DNA from: Clostridia bacterium | GTDB lineage: Bacteria; Bacillota_A; Clostridia; Christensenellales; CAG-138 | DNA: 20,665 nucleotides | Direction: 5' to 3' | NCBI GenBank assembly: GCA_017553815.1 | Contig: JAFZJT010000087.1 | Span: 1-20,665 of the forward strand | Part shown: one piece after another, positions 7,935 to 14,626 of the stretch | Layout of the letters: each line of letters begins with the position of its first letter | Numbering within the stretch: the first letter of the stretch is position 1 | Position numbers and translations under genes: made by a program | The notes under the pieces: model-generated | What the model saw: the letters and a program-made list of their open reading frames with translations, nothing else | Told to the model about the DNA's origin: nothing | The model's database searches: none

Positions 7935-8823
7935 ATGAGCGCACAGAAGCCGAAGAAACTGCTTATAATGAACATTCCGGATATACTGCGCCGATATTCC
8001 GATGCAGATCACCGCCTCAGCCGGCGCGATATTATCGATATTCTCAAGGATGAGTACGATATGCCCGCCGACCGCAAGGCGATCCGCAGAAACATCATCG
8101 GGCTCATGGAATGCGGCTACGAGATTGAATACAGCGGGGCTTTCAAACAAGTATTTCAGCACCCATATCAAGCACGTTCGCGCCGTGCCGGACGTTCTGC
8201 CGCAGAACGATCAGCTCTTTTTGAATATCGAACTTTTGGACGAGGCGATAAGCAAAAAGCGGCAGGTTTCGTTCCACTATCTCGATTACGGCACGGATAA
8301 GAAGCTGCACAGAAAGTGCCGCGAGGACGGCTCCGTGCACGAGTACCTCATCAACCCCTATCAAATGGCGGCTAAGGACGGCAAGTATTATCTTATTTGC
8401 AACTACGATAAGTATGACGATATTTCCAATTATCGCATTGACCGCATCGCGGATGTTCGCATACTCGACACCCCCGCAAAGCGCTTTGAGACCTTGCCGT
8501 GGGCAAAGGAGCGCAGGCTCGACCTTGCCGAGTATATGCGCGAGCATATCTATATGTTTTCAAGCGAAGCGGTGCGCGTCAAGTTCCGCATAAATCGGGC
8601 GATGATAAGCGACGTTATCGACGTTTTCGGTCTGGATATCCGCTTTTCGGACGAAACGGATAATACTGTGACCGTAAGCGCTAAAGTCAACGAGCTTGCG
8701 ATGCTCCAGTTCGCAAAGAGCTTCGCTCCGGACGTTGTCGTGCTCGAGCCGAAGGAGCTTGCGCGAAAGGTGATGGAGAACGCCGAGAGGACGGTTGAAG
8801 CGTATAAAACCGCGAACAGCTAA
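7935..8823 (+). pseudogene. WYL-domain HTH transcriptional regulator, broken by internal deletion and frameshift
   Basis: The N-terminal frame (ATG 7935) encodes ~67 residues of winged HTH: ILRRYSDADHRLSRRDIIDIL, then DRKAIRRNIIGLMECGYEIEYS. At about 8137-8143 the family sequence moves to the +1 frame and resumes at GLSNKYF..., running through the WYL domain (VSFHYLDYGTDKK, YLINPYQMAAKDGKYYLICNYDKYD, NYRIDRI) to the stop at 8823. Intact relatives have roughly 40-60 residues of linker between these two points, and that linker is absent here. So sequence was lost as well as phase: the total of 889 nt is not divisible by three. WYL proteins bind DNA and sense ligands such as nucleic acids or nucleotides. 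As it stands only an HTH fragment with a frameshifted tail would be made from the natural start. Assembly error is possible, but a missing linker argues for true decay. Confidence 0.8.
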
Positions 8824-8850
8824 AGCTTGCAGCACCAAGGAGATTTTATA

Positions 8851-9603
8851 ATGAAAACAAAGGAATTTTCGATACATGAAGCGCCGAATAATATCCGTTG
8901 CCTGCTTTACAGCGGAGACGGCAAGCTCGAGCGCGCAGTCATCTACTGCCACGGCTTTGCCGGGCATAAGGCCACCCGCTCCGCCGCGCGCTTTGCCGAG
9001 TATATGCTTCCGAAGTACAAGGATATGGCCGTGCTCTGCTTCGATTGGCCCTGCCACGGCGAGGACGTGAAGAAGAAGCTCCGCCTTGAGGATTGCAACG
9101 CCTATCTCGACGCGGTCATCCGTTACGCGAAAGAGAACCTCGGCGCATCGGAGGTCAACTGCTACGGCAACAGCTTCGGCGGGTATCTTGCGCTGAAATA
9201 CGTTTCTGAAAACGGCGATCCGTTCCGCATGATCGCATTGAGAAGCCCCGCTGTGAATATGTACGAGGTGCAATGCTCGCTTTTGAGTGAAACCGATCGC
9301 GCACAGCTCGCAAAGGGCAAGGACGTGCTCGTTGGCTTCGACCGCAAGATAGCGATCGGCCCCGCCTTTCTTGAAGAATTGCGCAGAGAGGATATAACCG
9401 AGCGAGATTTCAAGCCTTTTGCCGAAACCATGCTGATAATGCACGGCGAAAAGGACGAGGTCGTGCCGTTTGCCGCCGCGCAAACGTTCGCGGAGAGGAA
9501 CGGGATCGACTTTATTCCGTTCCCCAATGCCGACCACCGCTTCTCCGATCCGAAGCTTATGACCGAGGCGATACAGTATATCGAGGCGTTTTTTGAGTGC
9601 TGA
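8851..9603 (+). CDS. Alpha/beta hydrolase (serine esterase/acyl-peptidase-like)
   Basis: 250 residues, no signal peptide, cytoplasmic. The predicted catalytic triad is S108 in the elbow GNSFGG, D202 in HGEKDEVVP and H229 in NADHRF, with an oxyanion-side motif CHGFAGHK at 33-40. The length and motif order fit small bacterial hydrolases of the AB_hydrolase/S9-like group; the substrate cannot be read from sequence. The start is ATG 8851, with AAGGAG eight bases before it. An in-frame TTG at 8827 lacks a ribosome site. It follows the WYL remnant by 27 bases and has no promoter of its own, so the two were an operon and the regulator presumably once controlled this enzyme. Confidence 0.88.
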   Translation: MKTKEFSIHEAPNNIRCLLYSGDGKLERAVIYCHGFAGHKATRSAARFAEYMLPKYKDMAVLCFDWPCHGEDVKKKLRLEDCNAYLDAVIRYAKENLGASEVNCYGNSFGGYLALKYVSENGDPFRMIALRSPAVNMYEVQCSLLSETDRAQLAKGKDVLVGFDRKIAIGPAFLEELRREDITERDFKPFAETMLIMHGEKDEVVPFAAAQTFAERNGIDFIPFPNADHRFSDPKLMTEAIQYIEAFFEC

Positions 9604-9638
9604 TGGCGGGCGCAGGGATGATGGATACCGCAAAAGGG

Positions 9639-9655
9639 CGGTTGAAGCGTATAAA
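9639..9655 (+). repeat. 17-bp exact copy of the 3' end of the WYL gene
   Basis: CGGTTGAAGCGTATAAA at 9639-9655 is identical to 8792-8808, the codons for the last residues (VEAYK) of the WYL gene. The preceding ~25 bases are also recognisably similar with small gaps. The stretch 9604-9675 therefore looks like a worn relic of a second WYL-gene end rather than random spacer. Confidence 0.6.
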
Positions 9656-9675
9656 TTATTTAAGGAGAATGGAAA

Positions 9676-10368
9676 ATGGAAGATAACTATGAAAGCAAAG
9701 CATGGAATAACTTTTTATCCATAAGAGAATCAGACCCAAATTGCAGAGATGCATCATTTGAACATTGCCGAAGTTTCTTTATCAAGGACCGCTCAGAACC
9801 TAAAAAACGTGATGAGATTGCTCTTCATTTGTTTGCTTATCTCGCTAGTTGGGGTATGCTAAGAAACCCATTTATGATGCAAAAGGACTATCTTTTTCAT
9901 AGAAAAGTGGTCGATATTCTCTGTGAAGACAAATATAACAAGCTGTTAATTTGGGAACCTTTGTACAGCAAAGAGAACGATTCAATGATTGCACTTATCG
10001 ACAATCTAAAAGAAAGAATAGTAGAAACCTATAAAAAGGAGACATATTATAAGGACTCTGAGAAAGAACCAAAGCCACACATCATTAAAAATGTAACAGA
10101 CACTCTTGCATCAAAGATAATTCTTGGAACCTTTGGCTGTGTACCTGCCTATGATGAAAACCTCGTTCGAGGCCTCAAAGGAATTGCTCCTAGAAAATTT
10201 GATGCTGATAGTCTCAAAGCAGTGATTGATTATGCGCAAGAGAATAAGACCTATATTGAAAAATGCAAAGAAACGTTAAAGAGAAGCATCCCTGATGCCT
10301 GCGATTTATACACAACCATGAAGATAGTTGACATTCTTCTCTTCGGGAAAGGTGTTCACATTAAATAA
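9676..10368 (+). CDS. AT-rich gene of unknown function (uncharacterised bacterial family)
   Basis: 230 residues, soluble, no signal peptide or membrane segment. It has a central conserved-looking stretch LHLFAYLASWGMLRNPFMMQKDY followed by a helical, lysine/glutamate-rich C-terminal half with TLASKIILGTFGCVPAYDENL. I recognise similar proteins (YLASWGM then FLLQKDYKIH in relatives) as a scattered, uncharacterised family, and no reaction can be assigned. The start is ATG 9676 with AAGGAG eight bases before; an out-of-frame ATG at 9669 is too close to that site. Base composition is clearly AT-richer than every neighbour and codons end mostly in A/T, suggesting recent transfer. Exact 11-bp direct repeats (AAAATGGAAGA) lie at both ends of the gene. 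Confidence 0.85.
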   Translation: MEDNYESKAWNNFLSIRESDPNCRDASFEHCRSFFIKDRSEPKKRDEIALHLFAYLASWGMLRNPFMMQKDYLFHRKVVDILCEDKYNKLLIWEPLYSKENDSMIALIDNLKERIVETYKKETYYKDSEKEPKPHIIKNVTDTLASKIILGTFGCVPAYDENLVRGLKGIAPRKFDADSLKAVIDYAQENKTYIEKCKETLKRSIPDACDLYTTMKIVDILLFGKGVHIK

Positions 10369-10377
10369 AATGGAAGA
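10367..10377. repeat. Right copy of an 11-bp direct repeat flanking the AT-rich gene
   Basis: AAAATGGAAGA at 10367-10377 repeats 9673-9683. The left copy covers the start codon and the right copy begins within the stop codon region, so 694 bp separate them. This may mark an insertion or slippage junction, but the motif is simple and purine-rich, so chance cannot be excluded. Confidence 0.4.
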
Positions 10378-10395
10378 ACAATAAACTGTAAAGAA

Positions 10396-11528
10396 ATGAT
10401 TACACTAACCGGCACTTACGCCACAGCAAAAATCTATACCGACGATCTTGAGCCTTCCGCAGAGGGTCAGATAAAAGCGCTTCTCGATCAGCCGTTCGCG
10501 GGTGGATCGAAGATCAGGATAATGCCGGACGTACACACGGGCAAGGGCTGCACCATCGGCACGACCATGACGGTCGGCGACTTCGTCGTACCGAACCTTG
10601 TGGGCGTGGATATCGGCTGCGGGATGGACGTTGTGCGCCTTGAAGAAACGCGAATCAACCTGCCCGAGCTCGATTCGTTCATCCGCAAGAACATCCCCCG
10701 CGGGCGAGACGTGCGCGATAGGCCTCACCGCGGGCACGGGCGAGTCGATTTTGAGGAGCTGGCTGCATAAAGAAGGTCGACACGCGCCGCGCGAAGGAGA
10801 GCCTCGGCACGCTCGGCGGCGGCAACCACTTTATCGAGGTCGACCGCGACGACGAGGAGAACCTATATCTTGTTATCCACACGGGCAGCCGCAACCTCTG
10901 TCTGCAGGTCGCGGAGCATTATCAAAACAAGGCGTACACGAATATCGGCGGCAGAAAGCAGACGGAGATCCCATTCGAGCTTGCGTATCTTGAGGGCGAG
11001 GATCGCGACAGCTACCTTCACGATATGGCAATAATGCAGCGCTTTGCGGCTGTGAACAGGCAAATCATCCGCGAGTGCATTCTGGACGCGCTCAAGCTGC
11101 ACGAGGCGGAGTTTTTCACCACGATCCACAACTATATCGACCTCGACCATATGATACTGCGCAAGGGCGCGGTTTCGGCGCGCGAGGGCGAGCGCTTGCT
11201 TATCCCACTCAATATGCGCGACGGCGCGCTGATCTGCACGGGCAAAGGCAACGACGATTGGAACCAAAGCGCACCGCACGGCGCGGGCAGGCTTTTCAGC
11301 CGCACGCAGACGGAAAACAGCTTCACCCTCGCCGATTTCAAAAAGAGCATGGAGGGAATCTTTACAAGCTCCGTCGGCGCGGACACGCTCGACGAATGCC
11401 CGATGGCCTATAAGGACCCGCAGACCATCATAGATGCTATCGGCTCGACCTGCCGCATAGATAAGCAGATACGCCCGAACTATAACTTCAAATCGAGCGA
11501 CAGGTTCTATACGAAAAAGCGGAAATGA
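10396..11528 (+). pseudogene. rtcB: RtcB-type RNA ligase gene with a one-base frameshift
   Basis: RtcB joins RNA 2',3'-cyclic phosphate or 3'-phosphate ends to 5'-OH ends using GTP and Mn2+. The first frame (10396 to ~10762) holds PDVHTGKG...GTTMT and VGVDIGCGM, whose Asp and Cys are metal ligands. It then stops at 10768 (EELAA). One base earlier or later the +2 frame continues as CIKKVDTRRAKESLGTLGGGNHFIEV, HTGSRN, HNYIDLDHMILRKGA, NQSAPHGAGR (the guanylated His) and ADTLDECPMAYK. Every motif is present. The expected codons read EEL-R-C-I-K-K, so a single base is missing near 10760. The length is 1133 nt against 1134 for an open 377-residue gene, a usual size for short RtcB. It is either a fresh mutation or a sequencing error. 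The ribosome site before ATG 10396 is poor. Confidence 0.85.
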
Positions 11529-11545
11529 CAACCATATCGCAAACC

Positions 11546-11577
11546 AAAAAGCCTTAAGAAACGACTTTGGGCTTTTT
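11546..11577. terminator. Bidirectional intrinsic terminator after rtcB
   Basis: AAAAAGCC (11546-11553) pairs with GGCTTTTT (11570-11577). The A run on one side and T run on the other give a U tract for both strands. It ends the rtcB transcript and can stop read-through from the repressor gene coming from the right. Confidence 0.75.
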
Positions 11578-11806
11578 GTATGTCCCCAAATCGCCGCACG
11601 GTATTTGCTATCATCGCATAACAGAAGGCGTATGGTCAAGAAAATGCCCAATTAGCCGAAAGGAGTTTAGCAAATGAGCGTATCCCGTGCAGGAATACGG
11701 GATCGATCATTCAGTCATCCCGTGCATCACCTTCGCCAACAAGGCGGCAAGATAAAACGCAGGATTGGAAACTCGCCGACTGCGAATGTTCAAAATCGAT
11801 CCTCGC
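11578..11806. other. Intergenic stretch with a doubtful small ORF and short repeats
   Basis: A good ribosome site (AAAGGAG) precedes ATG 11674. The 90-codon frame that follows is arginine-rich, matches nothing recognised, and its second half lies antisense to the repressor gene, so it is not called. ATCCCGTGCA occurs at 11682-11691 and 11717-11726, with CGGGAT at 11698-11703 able to pair with either copy. Another frame reads a short globular-looking segment (YPVQEYGIDHSVIP) between stops, which may be a gene relic. Confidence 0.35.
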
Positions 11807-12583
11807 TTACCCCACTACCCTGCCTACGATGCGCAGATCGGAATTTTCGCTCAGCTTTATCGGTTTATACTTGGGGTTCAGCGAAACGAGCGAAACGCCG
11901 TTATCGGTATTCAGCATCTTGCAGTAGGCTTCGCCATTTAGAATGAATATCCCGATATCGCCGCTCATGAGCTCCTGCTGCTGGCGAACGTAGACGATCT
12001 GCCCGTCCTCAAACATCGGAAGCATCGAATCTCCGCTGATCTTTACGGCGAAATTGGCTGCGCTTGCGGCATACCCGCCGACGTCGATCATGGTGTAGCT
12101 CGAGCCGTCGAGGAAAACGCCCGTGCCCGCGGAAGCGGGAAGGTCGTACAGCGGGATCTGGCGAACGGGCAGCTCTTTATGCTCCCTGAGCGAGAAATGC
12201 GGATTCTCGCCGAGCATGGCAACGTATTCCTCGGCGCGCTCCCTGCCGAGCTTATTCAGCCCCGCAAACGGATCCCCCGCGCTCGATATCCCGCGGAAGG
12301 TGTGCAGCACGTCCGTTATTTCGAGGATATTGCATATACTTATGAACTGCTGCGCATCGGGGAGGCTCGCGCCCGTTTCCCATTTGCTGATCGCGCGGTC
12401 GGTTATCGCTTCCCTGCCGAAGAGGCGCTCGCCCTCGCGGCTTATCCTATCCGCCATCTCTTTTTGGGTTATATGCCTTTGCTTTCTAAGCTCCGCAATC
12501 TTTGCACCGAAGCGGGCGTTATCCTGCTCGCTCATGCCCTTGCTACGATTACCGCTCTTTTTTCCCTTCACTTCACTGATCAT
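11807..12583 (-). CDS. XRE-family repressor with LexA/CI-like S24 self-cleavage domain
   Basis: 258 residues. The HTH_XRE domain is at ~24-95 (AELRKQRHITQKEMADRIS, RAISKWETGASLPDAQQF). The peptidase S24 domain is at ~145-255, with nucleophile S186 in SGDSMLPMF and general base K222 in GEAYCKML. The likely self-cleavage bond is A152-G153. Proteins of this build repress promoters until RecA filaments or another damage cue provoke self-cleavage. The start is ATG 12583 with GGAGGT six bases before. It is divergent from a Y-family polymerase gene and shares a 211-bp control region, so it very likely represses that gene and perhaps itself. A relic prophage repressor is an alternative, but no phage genes surround it. 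Confidence 0.92.
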   Translation of the reverse strand: MISEVKGKKSGNRSKGMSEQDNARFGAKIAELRKQRHITQKEMADRISREGERLFGREAITDRAISKWETGASLPDAQQFISICNILEITDVLHTFRGISSAGDPFAGLNKLGRERAEEYVAMLGENPHFSLREHKELPVRQIPLYDLPASAGTGVFLDGSSYTMIDVGGYAASAANFAVKISGDSMLPMFEDGQIVYVRQQQELMSGDIGIFILNGEAYCKMLNTDNGVSLVSLNPKYKPIKLSENSDLRIVGRVVG

Positions 12584-12634
12584 ATTGACCTCCGTTCGGT
12601 TGTTTTAGTTTGATTCGATTCTCTTTACGTTCCC

Positions 12635-12663
12635 ATTATAATACAGCTTTCGGAGAATTGCAA
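12635..12663 (-). promoter_or_regulatory. Promoter of the XRE-S24 repressor gene
   Basis: On the minus strand TTGCAA (12663-12658), a 17-bp spacer and TATAAT (12640-12635), about 50 bases before ATG 12583. No complete CTCT...AGAG repeat overlaps it; a lone CTCT half-site lies just downstream (~12620). Confidence 0.75.
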
Positions 12664-12683
12664 GCGATAATTGAAAATTATTT

Positions 12684-12726
12684 CTCTTTTTATTAGAGTT
12701 CAGCTCTTTACTTCTCTTGTTTAGAG
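12684..12726. promoter_or_regulatory. Paired inverted-repeat operator candidates at the polymerase promoter
   Basis: Two similar imperfect palindromes are present: TTCTCTTTTTATTAGAGTT (CTCT 12684-12687, AGAG 12695-12698) and TTCTCTTGTTTAGAGTG (CTCT 12714-12717, AGAG 12723-12726). Their left halves are 30 bp apart, close to three helical turns. The second sits between -35 and -10 of the polymerase promoter and the first just upstream of -35. No CGAAC...GTTCG LexA box is visible, so the S24 repressor is the likely binder. Confidence 0.5.
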
Positions 12727-12735
12727 TGTTATAAT
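12707..12735 (+). promoter_or_regulatory. Promoter of the Y-family polymerase gene
   Basis: TTTACT (12707-12712), a 17-bp spacer and TATAAT (12730-12735), about 60 bases before ATG 12795. The spacer contains one CTCT...AGAG palindrome, so bound repressor would cover the polymerase site. Confidence 0.65.
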
Positions 12736-12794
12736 GTTATCAGAAGCTAATTGAGAGAGTTTATTGTTTTAAAGTTTATTCGGGTGGTGATTGA

Positions 12795-14051
12795 ATGAGC
12801 ATTTTCGATCCGCAGGAGCGAATGAAAAGAAGCATACTCCATGTGGACATCAACAATTTCTACGCGAGCGTGGAGATAAGGGACGATCCTTCGCTCGCCC
12901 CCTACCCCGTTGCCGTTTGCGGCGACCGGGAGGCGCGGCACGGGATAATCCTTGCAAAGAACTATATCGCGAAGGGTTTCGGCGTTAAAACGGCGGAGCC
13001 CATCAGCGAGGCGCTGATGAAATGCCCCGGTCTCGTGCTCGTTCCCTGCCATTTCGAGAAATACGAACAGGTGACGCTCGAAAGCCGCGTTCTCCTCAGC
13101 AAATACAGCGACCGCATTGAGTCCTTCGGCATGGATGAGGCATGGATCGACATAAGCCCCTACGCCCCCACCGCCGAGGCCGCGGCCGAGATAGCAAACG
13201 AGATACGCTCGGAATATAAAAAAAGATTTCGCCTGACCGCTTCGATCGGTGTCAGCTTCAACAAAAGCTTTGCAAAGCTCGGCTCGGACATGAAAAAGCC
13301 CGACGCAACGACCGTCATCACCCCCGAAAATTTCAGAAGGGAGGTTTGGTCCTTACCTGTTGAGTATCTGCTTTTTGTTGGTTCCAAGACCAAGGGGAAA
13401 CTGAACGCAAGGGGCATTACAACGATCGGCGAGCTTGCCAATACCGATGAAGCGCTCGTTCGCTGCTGGCTCGGCAAGAACGGCGTGGATCTGGCGCGCT
13501 GCGCGAACGGTCTCGACCGCTCCCCCGTGGCAAGGATAGGCAGCGCACCGCCCATGAAAAGCATCGGAAACAGCTTTACCCCACCGAGGGACGTTAAAAA
13601 TCTTGACGAAGCGCTGGCGCTTTTGCAGTCGCTCGCCGAATCCGTTGCCTACCGAATGCGGAAATACGGCGTTCTCGGCACGACGGTCGTTTTGAGCGTT
13701 CGCGATGCCTCGCTCGTCACCTTCGAGCGGCAGGCAAGGCTTGAATTTGCAAGTTGCATATCAAACGAGCTTCGGGACGCGGCGTTTGCGCTTTTAAAGG
13801 AAAACTACGGTTGGGCAAAGCCGATACGCAGTCTCGGCATCCGCTGCACGGGGCTGATATCCGATATGCTGCCGTATCAAGGCAGCCTTTTTGAGGATGG
13901 AGAGAAACGAAAAAAGCGCCTCGCGGTTGAAAAAACCGTGGACGCGATACGAAGGCGGTACGGCAAAACGAGCATCCTTCAGGCGCGCGTATTCTCCGAA
14001 AAAAGCTTCGAGGGCGCATTGCATACGGACGGACTCTTTGCGCTCAGATAG
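12795..14051 (+). CDS. dinB: Y-family translesion DNA polymerase (DinB/UmuC-like)
   Basis: 418 residues. The palm/fingers carry catalytic D18 (ILHVDINNFYASVE) and D114-E115 (SFGMDEAWIDI). Y23 takes the steric-gate position, as in UmuC and many clostridial DinB proteins. AKNYIAKGFGVKTAEPISEA and ASIGVSFNKSFAKLGSDMKKPD follow, then helix-hairpin-helix (ARGITTIGELA) and little-finger domains. QGSLF at ~362-366 is a probable beta-clamp-binding motif. The enzyme copies damaged templates with low fidelity. The start is either ATG 12795 (GGTGGTGA upstream) or in-frame ATG 12822 (AGGAG only three bases before), and the latter gives the more usual N-terminus. Its promoter carries the putative S24-repressor operators, so expression is probably damage-induced. 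It converges on tadA with an 8-base gap and no terminator hairpin between. Confidence 0.93.
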   Translation: MSIFDPQERMKRSILHVDINNFYASVEIRDDPSLAPYPVAVCGDREARHGIILAKNYIAKGFGVKTAEPISEALMKCPGLVLVPCHFEKYEQVTLESRVLLSKYSDRIESFGMDEAWIDISPYAPTAEAAAEIANEIRSEYKKRFRLTASIGVSFNKSFAKLGSDMKKPDATTVITPENFRREVWSLPVEYLLFVGSKTKGKLNARGITTIGELANTDEALVRCWLGKNGVDLARCANGLDRSPVARIGSAPPMKSIGNSFTPPRDVKNLDEALALLQSLAESVAYRMRKYGVLGTTVVLSVRDASLVTFERQARLEFASCISNELRDAAFALLKENYGWAKPIRSLGIRCTGLISDMLPYQGSLFEDGEKRKKRLAVEKTVDAIRRRYGKTSILQARVFSEKSFEGALHTDGLFALR

Positions 14052-14059
14052 ATCTGCGA

Positions 14060-14524
14060 TCAGCGGTCGGTGCGCCTTTGCTCGAAAAAGCGGCTCAGTA
14101 TCGAAGCACATTCCTCCTCAAGCATCCCGCCGACGAACGGAACGCATAAATTGGTCAGTTTCCCGAGCTCGCAGCATGAAACGGTGCAGCCCGCAGCTTC
14201 ATCAAACGCGCCGAAGCAGAGCGCACCGAGCCTAAAATTCAGTATCGCGCCCATGCACATGGCGCAGGGCTCGAGCGTTACGTACAGCTCGCAATCGGTG
14301 AGCCTTCTTTTGCCGAGCTTTTCGGCGGCGGCCTTGAGCGCGAGCATCTCGGCATGCGCAGAAGCGTCCGAAAGGCTCTCAACGAGATTATGAGCCGAGG
14401 CTATGACCGCGCCGTTTCGAATTATGACCGCGCCGACGGGCACCTCTCCAAGCTCGAATGCCTTTTCGGCTTCCATCAGAGCAAGGCGCATGAATTCTTT
14501 TTTAAGCAATATTTTCTCATTCAT
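14060..14524 (-). CDS. tadA: tRNA-specific adenosine deaminase TadA
   Basis: 154 residues. It deaminates A34 to inosine in the wobble position of tRNA-Arg(ACG). The zinc site is H57-A-E59 (SAHAEM, with E59 as proton shuttle) and C87/C90 (LEPCAMCMG). VPVGAVI at 28-34 and the C-terminal SCCELGKLTNLCVPF region fit TadA rather than cytidine or guanine deaminases. There is no Shine-Dalgarno sequence before ATG 14524, and the predicted -10 ends only six bases upstream. An internal ATG (residue 12) also lacks a ribosome site. The gene is convergent with the polymerase gene and its promoter overlaps the subtilase terminator hairpin. Confidence 0.93.
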   Translation of the reverse strand: MNEKILLKKEFMRLALMEAEKAFELGEVPVGAVIIRNGAVIASAHNLVESLSDASAHAEMLALKAAAEKLGKRRLTDCELYVTLEPCAMCMGAILNFRLGALCFGAFDEAAGCTVSCCELGKLTNLCVPFVGGMLEEECASILSRFFEQRRTDR

Positions 14525-14530
14525 GAATAG

Positions 14531-14559
14531 ATTTTACCATATTGCCGAATCAATGACAA
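14531..14559 (-). promoter_or_regulatory. tadA promoter predicting a leaderless or near-leaderless mRNA
   Basis: On the minus strand TTGTCA (14559-14554), a 17-bp spacer and TAAAAT (14536-14531). Only CTATTC separates the -10 from ATG 14524, so the expected start of transcription falls on or next to the ATG. Confidence 0.6.
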
Positions 14560-14585
14560 GGACCGCCTCGAAAGAAGCGGTCCTT
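14558..14585. terminator. Subtilase terminator-like stem-loop overlapping the tadA promoter
   Basis: AAGGACCGC (14558-14566) and GCGGTCCTT (14577-14585) form a perfect 9-bp stem with a 10-base loop, 41 bases past the subtilase stop. The U tract after it on the minus strand is poor (CCTTGTCATT). Its far arm overlaps the tadA -35. Confidence 0.55.
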
Positions 14586-14626
14586 ATACGATTTACTCAG
14601 CAGTATCCGTAGCGGATAGGTGCGGA

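Noticed and set aside
8002..8140. ATG 8002 as the true start of the WYL gene
   Set aside because: The first ~46 residues in that frame do not resemble the family, while the HTH is read perfectly in the other frame from 7935.
8560..9633. Minus-strand frame of 357 codons opposite the hydrolase
   Set aside because: The plus strand carries a complete hydrolase with triad and ribosome site; the minus frame has no features.
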